DNA of 64,000 bases, from contig NC_056749.1 of the NCBI RefSeq assembly GCF_019279795.1, positions 578,357,665-578,421,664 of the forward strand, in the 5' to 3' direction. Numbering within the stretch: position 1 is the stretch's first letter; every line of letters begins with the position of its first letter. Shown here piece by piece: positions 23,701 through 34,889 of this stretch. Under the pieces are notes generated by a model. The model was not told the DNA's origin. It was given only the letters and a program-made list of their open reading frames with translations, and searched no databases. The translations under genes were made by a program, and so were the position numbers. Origin of the DNA: Protopterus annectens. Lineage: Eukaryota; Chordata; Ceratodontiformes; Protopteridae.

Positions 23701-24109
23701 CCTTTTTGCTTAATAGAGTTATCTCAGGTAACCCAGGCTAGACAGCAGGACACCCTCTAGCCAGTAGCTTATTGATCTATGGCTGATGAGCTTTTTCTTG
23801 GGCACACACTGGACAATATTGGCACATAGACCTCTCCCATCATTAGCATGCATCCCTTGCATAGGTCAGAGTAAGCCACATCCTCAATCAACTTATCACT
23901 GGCAAATATCCATGCCTATTTTGAGGACATTAGTCCATATAACCAAATCACTTAGTCAGTTTAACACCGATGAGTGGTAGCCCTAAAGCAGCATGCAGTC
24001 TGAGATCCATGTTCTTCTATCTAGAAGATACTGCCAACCACAGTTAATGACTAAAGCAGTTCATGTATACAACTGTTCCCCTAATAGGCGTGGCTTAGAG
24101 TTTGTTACA
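23701..24109. other. Unassigned DNA upstream of RTE remnant
   Basis: No feature recognised. Part may be the RTE 5' UTR. Confidence 0.35.
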
Positions 24110-24245
24110 ATTTTTAGGAGGTGGTAAAAACCCCATAGAGACATGGGGGGATCATGCAAACTCCACAAAGGTATTGGTCATGACTGAACCTTGTACCTTA
24201 TGTGGAACAGATCTTAACCATAATGCCAACCAAGTCACAAATCAC
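24110..24245 (-). mobile_element. tRNA-headed SINE fragment
   Basis: On the minus strand the segment begins gttggcattatggttaagat (A-box-like) and has aaggttcagtcatgacc (B-box-like). It continues with ggagtttgcatgatcccccc, then atgtctctatggggtttt, wording typical of fish-type tRNA SINE bodies. No target duplication was found. Confidence 0.5.
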
Positions 24246-24639
24246 ATCCATATAATACTTAAAATTATTGGAGATCTAATTTCCCTTTCTTTATCAATAA
24301 AAAAAAAATTAGACTAGCACTATCATGAAAGGGTTTCTCCACTTTCATCCTACTTATTTCCTTTACAACTGCCATATCCAGTCTGGATCTGATATATAAG
24401 TCAAACAAGGTCTCATAAATGGAAAAACAGTGAACTTGTAATAAATATAAACACCAGGTAAGCCCTTTATTCTATGCAGATGTCTTCATTTCTGGCTTTT
24501 TGTTTGGTGTATACTTCAGTTTCAAACTGGGTATTTTTATTTATTTATTGATTGATTAATTGATTGATGGATTGTCAGATGTGAAATATTTTCCTATTTT
24601 GTAGATCCACTTTTATGAAGCAAACCTGCCACACAAATA

Positions 24640-27060
24640 TATTTAAACAAACACATTGCACTTCATCACAGACCTTGGTATCCCTGCATTACCTGAAGGC
24701 AGATTGATGCCATCCATGACCTAGATATATGGAATTGAATGTACATTGGCTAAATTATTATGTTACACTTAATTTGAACAGGGTGAAATGCTGTTTTCTG
24801 ACTTTTTACCTTGATAAGCAGCAATCCTGGGTTTATTATTTTTGTTCCTGATGGGTGACATTTTCCAGTTGTTTGGCATATTGTACTAAGGGATTTTACA
24901 GCCTCACTTCAGAACCAGACAACATTTTTATTCTACTAGTACTTACAGTTATGCGGGTTTATAAGCATTTGTCATACACTGCTTATGAACCAGGAGGTGT
25001 ATGTGTCATATCTGTTAAACATCAATCAGTTCTTGCACTCTAAACCCAGCAACAAGCCCTGGGTATCCTCTTAGTTCATTCTTTACCTTCCTCCTCTAGT
25101 GCATTGACTGCTGTCCCTATCTGTCTTTCTCAAATGGATTCCCCTTCCATATTTTAACCTTCTTGATAACTCTGGACTGAGGGTCTGTATAGTCCAATTT
25201 TTTTGGGATTGCTTCAGTCTATTGTCTACTAATATTGCAAACAAACTGTCAGGTTTTCATTGCCCTACATTCAACATTACAGTCATTTAGTCAGTATGTC
25301 CCTTTATTGCCTAGTTTGTTATTGTTCACACTCTTTGTGTTTCTTTAAATGGTTAACCCCTCTATGTTTTTGATAGAATTCCACTTGGAGATGGCAGACA
25401 AATCCCCTACAGCTTGTTTGACTACTGATGTTTGTTTGTTGTCAAGAAATTCTTCATTCATAGGAAATATAAGGCTATTCAACCAGTGGCCATGTGTGCT
25501 TTGCTAATAATCACCCTCCAGCTCTACCAACCTTTTCAAGGCAGGTAAAAGCTCTATAAGTGTTGGTCTTTTGCTTGTATGCTACCCTCATTAATGTAGA
25601 CCTTTATCACAAAGTTTTTCGCCTCCCAGATGTAGATCTATCACAGATCCTGCATGACTACCTGTACCTCTGTGTCACTTTTTTCTGCATCATCAGTGCA
25701 ATTTGATATTCATTTCCATATTTAATGTGCTGTCATTCATTTCATTTTCTGAGATTAAGCTATTTTTACTGCCTAGTTCAGCTGGCATGCTTTGTGCATC
25801 ATTCTTTCAGCCAGTAATGAGACCGCATCTAATCCCATTCACTGAGGCAGGGAGTGGTTACAAACCAGAACATTCAAACAGCCACATATCACAAGCAATA
25901 CTTGTATATAGCAGGCATCTAGGAATGATTCATCTAGTGCCCATCCTAGTGCGGAGCCAAGGACTTGGCTCAAAGCTGTCAATCAAAATATGAATCAGGC
26001 CTTGCTTGTTGCCACATTATTATTACATTAGCTACATAATTTGGACGCTTTCAACTGCTCAGCCTAGCAAAGGAGTTTTTGTGATGTATGTCAACTTGAC
26101 TTCACTGTAACTATTAACAACATGAGAAATGTGCCTTGTACTATGAGGCCTGATCTAGACCTGTTGTTGTTTTCATATCTGTTTGCTCTGTCCTCCCAAT
26201 GCTTCATTACACTTATGTGGGTCATACCTTGCTTGAAAACCGTTTTTTTTAACTTACTGTTTCCCCTCAGGATTCTGATGATGGAAAATGGAAAAGATAG
26301 CAATGATGTAACAAAATAGAGAGTTGTTTTAAAGATGTGTGGATTTTAGCAAATACAGTCCCATCGACAAACTCATTGCACATCCCCTGGGACTCGCAGA
26401 TGGTCAGAATGAAAGCCTGCAAATGTTTGCATAATGTGTAGCACCCAGAAATATACTAGGACAAGGAAAATAACTGAATTGCTTAATGGCATTTATAAGA
26501 ATTTATATGTGTGTTTGTAAAACAAATTAAAAATAAAATTCTCGTTGGATTCACATCACTTATGTTTAGAAACAGAGATGACATATCCCTGAGATGAAAG
26601 CAGGACTGGTCCAAAAAGGAATAGAAAAATGGTTTTATTGAATACTTTTCTACTTCAAAGCAATAAGAATGTACTAGATAAGGAAGAGCACATTCTGATG
26701 TACAAAGCAGTGAAACAATGATCGTTATGATACCTTCTCATAATAAAGCAGGTGACTCACAAGGTATACTCAACTTTGATCTAAAACAGCAGCTTGGATA
26801 AGCTCATAACAAGGATGCAAACTTAATGTTGTATGTAGTTTATAGGAGGGGTAACAAAGATGAACAAGGAGGAAGATTCGCTAAATATATGAAAAAAGGT
26901 TCAAAGTACCCTGGAATTTTCAGATCTACTCAGTGCATACTGTATATAAAGTTCTCTGGGAAGGAGTAGGTAACATCCCTGATTATCCATTGACCCAATG
27001 TGTAAGTGTTCATTTCTGTGGCAAGTTATTTCTACACATTATCACCACTTTCTCTCTCCC
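24640..27060 (+). repeat. Unknown long duplicated sequence, copy 1
   Basis: About 2.4 kb that aligns colinearly with 29970-32525. Landmarks include gctgttttctgact (24792 / 30121), cattcagtcctt-like and gtctgtcttt blocks (25100 / 30400), tctaatcccattcact (25829 / 31348), gggagtggttacaaa (25852 / 31371), ctagtgcccatcctagt (25935 / 31452), and gacccaatgtgtaagtg (26992 / 32485). Offsets range from about 5.3 to 5.5 kb because of small indels. By eye the copies are roughly three-quarters identical. It is not recognised as any element family. Confidence 0.75.
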
Positions 27061-27160
27061 AGTCATAATGAAGTAGGGAATCTTCTGGCTTTTTCATCTA
27101 TGTTTTCTCACCTCTTCCTCTCATTCCAGGTTTTCACAGAAAGCATTATAATGCAAATCT

Positions 27161-27289
27161 AAAAAAGAATTAAATCTGCTACAGTGGCTGCCTGAAAGGA
27201 AGATTTCATCAAAGTCTCCAAAATAAAATTTAAAATCCATGGATCATGGGGTCCTTTATACAAGCATAAATAACCATTTGAGGAAGACC
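27161..27289 (-). repeat. Left arm of inverted duplication in DIRS-type remnant
   Basis: About 128 bp that is essentially a perfect reverse complement of 27725-27853. The right arm lies within the recombinase coding sequence; this arm is a stray inverted copy of it. Confidence 0.9.
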
Positions 27290-27724
27290 CCTTGTGGCCC
27301 AGACAAATCTGCTTTCCCCTGCTGAGACTTCACCCAAGAAAGTCTCTCCTGATCGACTTTCTTACCCTTCTGTTCAGCCTCACCCAGATCTTCGAATTCC
27401 ATACTGCATGAGGACTTTTCCTTATCAAAAGCAGTAGTTCAGATTCTGTCTGCTTTTCAGGAACAATCTACTCAAAAAGTATATAAAAGTAAGTGGAAGA
27501 GATTTTCCTTTTGGACTTCCTCACAGAATCTGCTTCCCTTCTCTGTCCCATATCAGAGGTTTTATGCTTCCCTTCTCTGTCCCATATCAGAGGTTTTATG
27601 CTTCCCAGCAATGCTGTATGTACAAGGATGCATTTTGTTCTATGATTAAAGTACAAATAGCCTCTACATCTAATTGCTGTTATGGTTTTCAGAATCATTC
27701 CCTGGCTTCTCACAAGCTTGTCAA
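27290..27724 (+). other. Loop between inverted arms, with 34-bp tandem repeat
   Basis: The loop contains a 34-bp unit starting tgcttcccttctctgtccca at 27531, repeated at 27565 and starting a third time at 27599. The plus-strand translation (SLPF/SVPYQ-type wording) may be upstream DIRS coding, but I cannot assign it. Confidence 0.5.
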
Positions 27725-28405
27725 GGTCTTCCTCAAATGGTTATTTATGCTTGTATAAAGGACCCCATGATCCATGGATTTTAAATTTTATTTTGGAGAC
27801 TTTGATGAAATCTTCCTTTCAGGCAGCCACTGTAGCAGATTTAATTCTTTTTTGACCTGGAAAATGCTTTTCTTAGTTTCTATCACTTCTGCCAGGTGAA
27901 TATCTAAACTTCAGGTCTTATCATCCATTGTCCCCTATCTCATCTTCCACAACAATAGAGTTGCCACAGAATCTAACTTGTCATCCATTCATTTGCCAGT
28001 ATTTTTCACAAATTACACAAAGTGAGGAAAAAGCTTACCCTTCATATTCGATGTTCGCCACCAAATCTGATTCTCTTTACATACAACCAAGTCCATCAGA
28101 AAAGACGCATCAAATAAAATGAGAAATAACATTTCTAAACAAACCCTTTCTAAATAGTTGTTAGACTATATAGCATTTGTTTATGCAAGTAAGAAAAATC
28201 CACCCCCATCTACGCTCAAAGCTCAGTCTACTAGATCAATGGCAACATCTGCTACCCTTTTTCAGAAATGTTACGGTGGAAGAAATACATGCTGCAGCTG
28301 CTTGGTCTAGCTTGCATACCTTTGCCAAACATTACAGTATGGATGTATTTTCTACATCTAGGGCTTTCTTTGGAACTTCTGTCTTGAATGATATCCTGTC
28401 CTGAT
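27725..28405 (+). pseudogene. DIRS-type tyrosine recombinase remnant
   Basis: Read across frames, the plus strand gives FLVSITSARxIS near 27866-27905, fitting the first catalytic arginine box of DIRS/Ngaro recombinases (FL-A-TSARR-SEL). AQSTRSMATSATLF near 28217-28258 fits the H-x-x-R box (HSTRS-ATS), with His changed to Gln. HAAAAWSSLHTFAKHYSMDV near 28300-28350 carries the catalytic tyrosine in HTF-KHY. A stop follows the terminal AFFGTSVLNDIL. Stops and a frameshift near 28255 make it inactive. Such recombinases insert a circular DNA intermediate without leaving target duplications. Confidence 0.7.
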
Positions 28406-28469
28406 GCCAGCCAAGAAAGAAGGCAGCTTGGGATTCTGTCCCAACACTCAGATCAAACTGATGAATGAA

Positions 28470-28577
28470 ACAGAATACAAAATGATGTACTTACTGTAAC
28501 AATGAACAGAATACAAAATTATGTTCTTACTGTAACAATGGACAGAATACAAAATGATGTACTTACCATAACAATGG
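28470..28577 (+). repeat. Three tandem 36-bp units with inverted partner
   Basis: Units start at 28470, 28506 and 28542 with acagaatacaaaatgatg or a close variant. The last unit and its flank (28545-28605) pair as an imperfect reverse complement with 28818-28880 (ctattgttatagtaagtaca). The block directly follows the recombinase stop and is probably the terminal non-coding part of the DIRS-type element. Confidence 0.75.
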
Positions 28578-28880
28578 ATTCTTTTCATCCTAGTCCATCC
28601 AGTACTACGTCTTCCTTCCATCCCACATTCTCTTATCTTAGGTTTCAACCTGCTCCTTCTAGAATTGCCATATTTTGACTGCTAGTGCTACTGTACTGGG
28701 CATGCTTAATCTGAGGTTAAGTATGGTGCAGGACATTATGGGAGGGCAAAGTTCATGAGCTTGAGGTAGAGAGCACTGGCAAATATTTGGACTGGATCTG
28801 ACAAAGAACTCCAGTCCCAACAGCTGCATCAGAAGGACTGGGATGAATAGGATCTATTGTTATAGTAAGTACATAACTTT

Positions 28881-29699
28881 CATTTTTGTAGGCTATATAA
28901 GTGCTGTTTAAAAAAAAGCCACGCTACTGCAAACAAATTAATATATAGTGGTCAGGTCCTGTGGTCTTATAAACCATGTCACTAACCAGCTATTAATAAG
29001 AAACAGAAGTTATGACATCTCAAACCACACTGTGGGCTACTGAATTATATGTAACTGGCAACCAAATTTAAGAGCATATGGCAAATGCACACTGCTGCCT
29101 GAAGTTATGACCAACACCTGCCACACCTATATAAGTCTTTACATTGAAAAGCTACAGAGTAGAGTTATAATCAGTGACTTACTGGCTTTCAGCCCAGCAT
29201 CTTCGAATTCAGTTAAGCAACTGTAAGCAAGTAGGAAACCACACAGGTCACAATGATGTAACTGTTTGAATAATTTAATGGTAAAACACATTGTTATAAA
29301 CAAAACTTCTTCAGGTTCTGATTCAAGTTATATTGGTGAATAGACACTAAAGTACATAAACAGAAAAGAAGATAGTCAAATCAAATTAAATGTGCTAAGT
29401 TAAAAATCCTTAAAAGTATTTGTTTTTAAATGAACTGACAGTTCTCTGTCACCTTTGTGCCACTTTGACTTCTTTGCTATGTTCACCTTCTCTACCTTGA
29501 TAATTCTGAGCAACTTTTTGATAGCCAGTTTGACATACACCCAACTTCACAACCAATAATGTGTTGTCTACCCATGTTTTCAACTCATTTCTCGCTCAGT
29601 TCATTTATTAACTGCTTATAAATCACATTCATAAAATACAACACATTACTGGAAATCTAATTTCCTCTTCCTTATAGGTTCAAAGGTAAATACTAGACA
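28881..29699. other. Unassigned DNA
   Basis: No gene recognised. A short segment at 29620-29665 resembles 24236-24285, suggesting that the duplication described at 24640 and 29970 may start further left with gaps. Confidence 0.35.
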
Positions 29700-29830
29700 A
29701 TCAGTCTGCAGACTGTTACACACCTAGCCAGTAACCAGACTGTGACCAAAGGTGAGAATGAAACCCAGTACTTTGTATTCTTGAGGTGAACACCTTAAGC
29801 ATTATGACAGCAGACAAAAACAATCTTTAT
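29700..29830 (-). mobile_element. tRNA-like SINE head fragment
   Basis: On the minus strand the segment reads ctgtcataatgcttaaggtg (A-box-like) and tactgggtttcattctcacc (B-box-like), spaced as in a tRNA-derived SINE. The remainder is not clear. Confidence 0.35.
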
Positions 29831-29969
29831 ATTCTTGCCATTGACTAAAAGTTTCTCTCCTGTCAGCCCATTTATTTTCCACAGCCTTGTCAGTACCAGT
29901 ACAAACCTGAAGTATTTCTCATCTTTTCTAAGAGGTCACCATTTATTAATTAACTCTTTCACCCAATTC

Positions 29970-32525
29970 CTTTAGAATAAACACATCATATACTGTCTCT
30001 GAGACTAGTTCCTTTGGATTAACCGAAGGCAAGTTGATGTTATTCTTGTCTAGGCTATATGGAATCAAATATACATTAAGTTATATTATTATGTTATATT
30101 TAATCTGAGAATGCTAGCATGCTGTTTTCTGACTTATTTACCCTGAGCAGCAGCAATATTGAGTTTTTTAATTGTGTTATAATTTTTGAATACAACAAAG
30201 CCTGGATTTTTAATTCACTACTTATCTATCCAGAGCCAGGATCTTTGTACTATTACATCCAACTAAAACTATTTTTTAAATCCTGTACCATTTACATACC
30301 AGAATGTCCATATACCAAGCTATTTCCCCTGGCCCTTAAGCTGACCAGTAAGGCCTGGACCTTGTCTCATTTCATTACTTGTCTTCTTCCTCCCCAGTGC
30401 ATTCAGTCCTTTGTCTGTCTGTCTGTCTTTCTTTCTGAAATTGAGACCCTTTGCATATTTAGCCTTCCTGATTACTCCATTCACAGGTTCTGTTTGGTCT
30501 ATGTTTTTGTGATACCTGCCATCTTCAGATAATATTACGAGCAGGTAAAACATAGTATTTCTGAAATGCCTTGCATTAACTATTACAGTCATTCAGTCAA
30601 TAATTTTGATCACTACATAGTTTGTTAATGCACAAGGCCTTTGCGTTTCTTCAAATAGCTAACTCTTCTACAACAGACAGACAGATTGCTGTTTGTGAGA
30701 TGACTGGAGCTGCATTTGTTTTTTTAATCAAGAAATTATTTACTGACACCAGTGTTGTTTTCTTCCGAGTCCCCATCATTAAGGTGGAATTGGAGTCAAG
30801 CTAGTTAGCAAAACAGTAGTGAGTGTCACTCATGTTTGATCACACCACTAATGTGCAGTTGTCTGGCTTTATCCTGGAAAGTTGAATTACCAGTATACCA
30901 GGGATTTCCACCTTTCTGCATAATAGAGTGACCTTGGAGATGGAATGTTTAAGTTATGGAGATGGGAGGATTTCAGCCCCCAACACCGGGGATGCAGGGG
31001 GTAATTATTTTAGTATTTTCTTTTTTTTAAGTGATCACATTTGTGCACTGTCACTTATTTGTGATTACAATATTGAGAAGCAATCACAAGTGATTTGATA
31101 ACTTGACAGGGAGCCAGTGGAACTTTACAGCTTTCACAATCCAGATGTAGTTCTGCTATGCATCCTGCATCCCTGCCTGCCTATGGCCCATGTGTCTTTT
31201 TTCAGGATTATCAGTGCATTTTGATATGCATTGCTGTATTTAGTGCACTGTCATTCAGTTCACTTTCTAACGTAAAGGTACTTTTACTGCCCTTCACAGC
31301 TGGTATGCTTTTCATATCATTCTTAAAGCCAGCGGTGAGAACACATCTAATCCCATTCACTTATGCAGGGAGTGGTTACAAATCACAACATGCAAAGAGC
31401 CACATCCCAGGAGTAATACCTGCATGTAGCAAGAACCTAGAAATGTTTCATCTAGTGCCCAAACTAGTACTGAGCTAGGGACTTAGCTTGAAACTGTCAA
31501 TCAAAATGTGAGTCAGTCCTCATTTACTGCCAATGATGAATACATTAGTTACATATTTCAGACACTTTCAGTAATTGCTGAAGCTAGCTAAGGAGCTTAT
31601 TTGATGTAAAAGCATTGTAACTGCTTACAACCTGCAAAATGTGTGCCCAACAGCTGTGCATGGCAAGGTCTGATCCAGACCTGTTGCTGTTTTTATATCT
31701 TTTTAATCTGTACTCCCAACCCATCCAGTACACTTATCTGTGTCATACCTTGTTGCTTTAACCAGCTTGAAATAATTGTATTCATTTATTAGTTCCCTCA
31801 GGATTCTGATGATGGGAAATGGGAAGGATAGCAGCGTTGTTACAAATTGGAGAGCTACTTTAAGGGCGGTGTAGAGTTAATCACATATGATCTCATCCGC
31901 AGAGTCCTAGTACATTCCTTGGTTCTAAGATAGATAGTCAGAATAATAACCTTGCAAATGAGTAGAGTGGTGGCATACGTATCAACACATGGGCACGCAT
32001 ACAGAATAAAGCTTTAGTTCTTGTTGGATTCACATCATTCGTGTGTGAAAACAGAGATGGCATATCCCCAGTGGTGACAGCAAGAAATGACTAAAAAGAA
32101 GGGAAAAAAAGAAAAAAAAAATTGTTACATACAAATATTGCTTCAAAACACTCAGAAGGTACAAGATGAGAAACATCCCATTCTTGTTTATGTAGCAATG
32201 GATTAGTAGTCATTATGATGTCCACCATAATGAAGCATATGTCCCACAAGACAAATTCACCTTTGACCCTAAATCAGTATCCTGGGCAAAATTATGACTG
32301 GTATGCAAGCATACTGGGATATGGCATAAATAGAAGGGGTAAGAAAGATATATAAGAAGGAAGAATAGGTGAATGTATGAAGGGAAGTATCTAATGCACC
32401 AGCCATCATCAGATCTACTTAGTGAATGTTGTAAGATACAGTTTTCTTGTTAGGAGGGTGAAAACAACACAGATTACCTGTTGACCCAATTTGTAAGTGT
32501 TTAGATCTGTTACAAGTTAGTCTTA
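29970..32525 (+). repeat. Unknown long duplicated sequence, copy 2
   Basis: Colinear partner of 24640-27060 with the landmarks listed there. Both copies lie in the same orientation. An open frame of about 106 codons at 31158-31478 aligns with the 96-codon frame at 25703-25993, nearly without gaps. Amino-acid similarity does not look higher than nucleotide similarity, so there is no clear sign of protein selection. Confidence 0.75.
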
Positions 32526-33364
32526 CCTTTTGTTTACAGCAGACATTCAGTCATTGACTTCTGAATCTTTCTTTAATCATCCTTTATTAGGTAATAATTA
32601 CTTTAAATGAGACAATAAAAGGTAGCACGATTAATCAACAACAGGCAAAAAGATATATTGATATGCTGCTTCACAGATGTGATAGGTAAGCATACAGTGC
32701 AGTCCTAGGTTGTTAAAGTGGAAGTGAGCACACATTTATTATTGGCTGCTTATTGGCTTACTGTTGATCTCACTTAGATTGCTTCTATGAAAACGCTGCC
32801 ATTTTGGGACAGAAAAACATGATGTTTACATCACAATACAAATTATTTATCTTATATTTATGGTAGTATTTACTTTAGTTGAAAGCTTATTTTATTTCGA
32901 GGTTGTGAAACTGTCACATTAGGTCGATGTGTGCTGTTGTCAATTGTCATTACATTGACTATGGCACACTTTTACTGGATTTCCTTTGGTTGCTGTTTTG
33001 TGACTGTAGAGTTAGCTTATATAAGTAAGGGGAGAATGAACAGCTCTCCATGTAAAGGAAGTTTTCCTGTGTTTGCATATACTTATAGTATTTGTGCATT
33101 TGCAGGGTTTGTAGGTTGAGTGATTGGTGTAGGTGGTGTTTGTCTTTGATGTACTGTGCTTAGACATTATGTGATTTTGGATGAATGGATGTTTTTTGTG
33201 AATATGAACATTTACGCAGTCATTTACAAACAACTGACTATGCAATGATTGACCAAATATACTACAAAGGCACACATGATCACAGATGCAAGCAAAACAA
33301 ACTTACATTTGTGATAGCAACAAAAATACAAACCAAAGTCACAAAACCATAAAATCCTGCTCCC
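32526..33364. other. Unassigned DNA
   Basis: No feature recognised. Confidence 0.4.
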
Positions 33365-33488
33365 CCGATGTGAGGGGTTTCACCCTGACACCCCTTTACT
33401 TATATATACTAACTCCATGGTTGCATCACTGCCACAGAAGTGCAATCACCATATAAAACAAAGTGTATCCCCACATGCAAGGAGATTT

Positions 33489-33534
<46 letters not shown>

Positions 33535-33790
33535 AATAGATGAGGGGTTTGGGGGTTTGCCAATTCATAGCTGCAGTGTGATTTTGGAGTTGATATATCA
33601 GTAGCAGGTGGAGCGGTTGGTACACCCCCCCCCCCGACATGGGGGCAGCAGGGTGGCTTCCCCCTGCAAAAGCTTGTATAGTCAACATTTTCATTTTCAT
33701 TGTTGTAACACTTCAATGTTGTACCTTTTCAATCTTCTGGGTTCGCTGTTATGAACATCAATGATATGAACTTTCAACTTTCTAACAGAG
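33365..33790. repeat. G/C-run core repeat, two opposed half-copies around a TA repeat
   Basis: The left half has gaggggtttcaccctgacac and atatatactaactccatggt (plus). The right half has, on the minus strand, gggggaagccaccctgctgc and tatatcaactccaaaatcac (33575-33675). A TA repeat at 33493-33531 sits between them. The far right (33690-33790) resembles the terminal region of the foldback element at 42263. Confidence 0.45.
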
Positions 33791-33844
33791 ACCCATATAT
33801 GTGTATGTATATGTGTGTATGTGTGAGTGTGCGCATATAATATA

Positions 33845-33849
<5 letters not shown>

Positions 33850-33920
<71 letters not shown>

Positions 33921-33937
33921 GAGAGAGAGAGAGAGAG
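33850..33937. repeat. (TA)n followed by (GA)n microsatellite
   Basis: A TA run of about 67 bp is followed by a short GA run. A T-run of about 18 occurs at 33971-33988. Confidence 0.9.
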
Positions 33938-33984
33938 TAAAATATGTTTGTGTGTATAAAACTGCTTATGTTTTTTTTTTTTTT

Positions 33985-34835
33985 TTTAAGCTTTTTTTAA
34001 ATTTGGAGAATTCAGTGCCTATGTGGTGACTGGGAGGTGATGGTGAGGATTGGGAGGAATGACTTGCTCAATCTGAACCCAGTAGGTGAACTGATTTTGA
34101 AGTTTTGTACTAACTGAGTGTCCATAACAAAGACTTTCCAGTCATGTCATCAGACCTGAGGCTGTGTTCTGGATGCTCTGGTTAACAGAGTTGCTGAGTT
34201 AAGAACTCAGCACCACTTTATGGTGAAATGGGTCACATGGTCATGGGGGCAGCTGCATTAGCCCAAGAAACTCATGTAGTGAGGTAGTTAGTGAATACCT
34301 AGCTGATGTCCCTGTGTGGGATGAGTCCAACTCAACCACCAGAAGAGTTTCTCCCATATAACTTTGGATGTCAGGGACATGTTTTCTGAATGCACCTTGT
34401 TAAGGACCTCAGTAGCTGAGGCAGCAGCAAGGAGATATGGCCAAAAAGAGTCATTATTTGTACATGGTGATAACCCTAGTATCTAGCTGTGGACACCATC
34501 TGTGTGGGAAACTATCAGGTTAAAGAAAGAGGCTTTCTATGCAGTGTTAATTTGGGAGAGGGAGCTGCATATTTTATTGAAAGTAGTGGACAAGCCAGGA
34601 AGTCAAAAACTGTGGCAAGCCTTTTTGTGAGAGGAGTTTGCTGAGGCCATGAAAGAGAGTTTTGGATTGTCTCAAAGAGTTTTTATTTCATATTTCATTT
34701 GCTAACAGGTAAGCTCACTGGGCACATATGTCCCTTTGTAGTGGCAACCCCTGGAGCTTTTTCTTATTAAGTGACTCAGTCACACAGTAGGCAAATGGAG
34801 TGGGAAGGAATCAACTCCTGTACACTTTGGTTACA
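33985..34835 (+). pseudogene. LINE X, endonuclease to linker part, very decayed
   Basis: Nucleotide wording, not an open frame, supports this. The stretch ttgggaggaatgacttgctc, ctgaacccagtaggtgaact, then gtgtccataacaaagacttt follows the usual endonuclease end. Further on, gaggagtttgctgaggccat, gaaagagagttttggattgt and ctcaaagagtttttatttc match the well-known linker of a LINE family widespread in fish and other lower vertebrates. No frame is open. The RT continuation is missing here and resumes in part at 37575, beyond inserted LINE C. Confidence 0.6.
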
Positions 34836-34889
34836 TTTAGCAGCTCATTAACACTTTATGACCTTAAACCTTTGCAGTGACAGAGTTTT

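Noticed and set aside
28470-28577. Regular 36-bp repeats that could suggest a CRISPR array
   Set aside because: The units are adjacent with no spacers, the context is a eukaryotic mobile element, and there are no cas genes.
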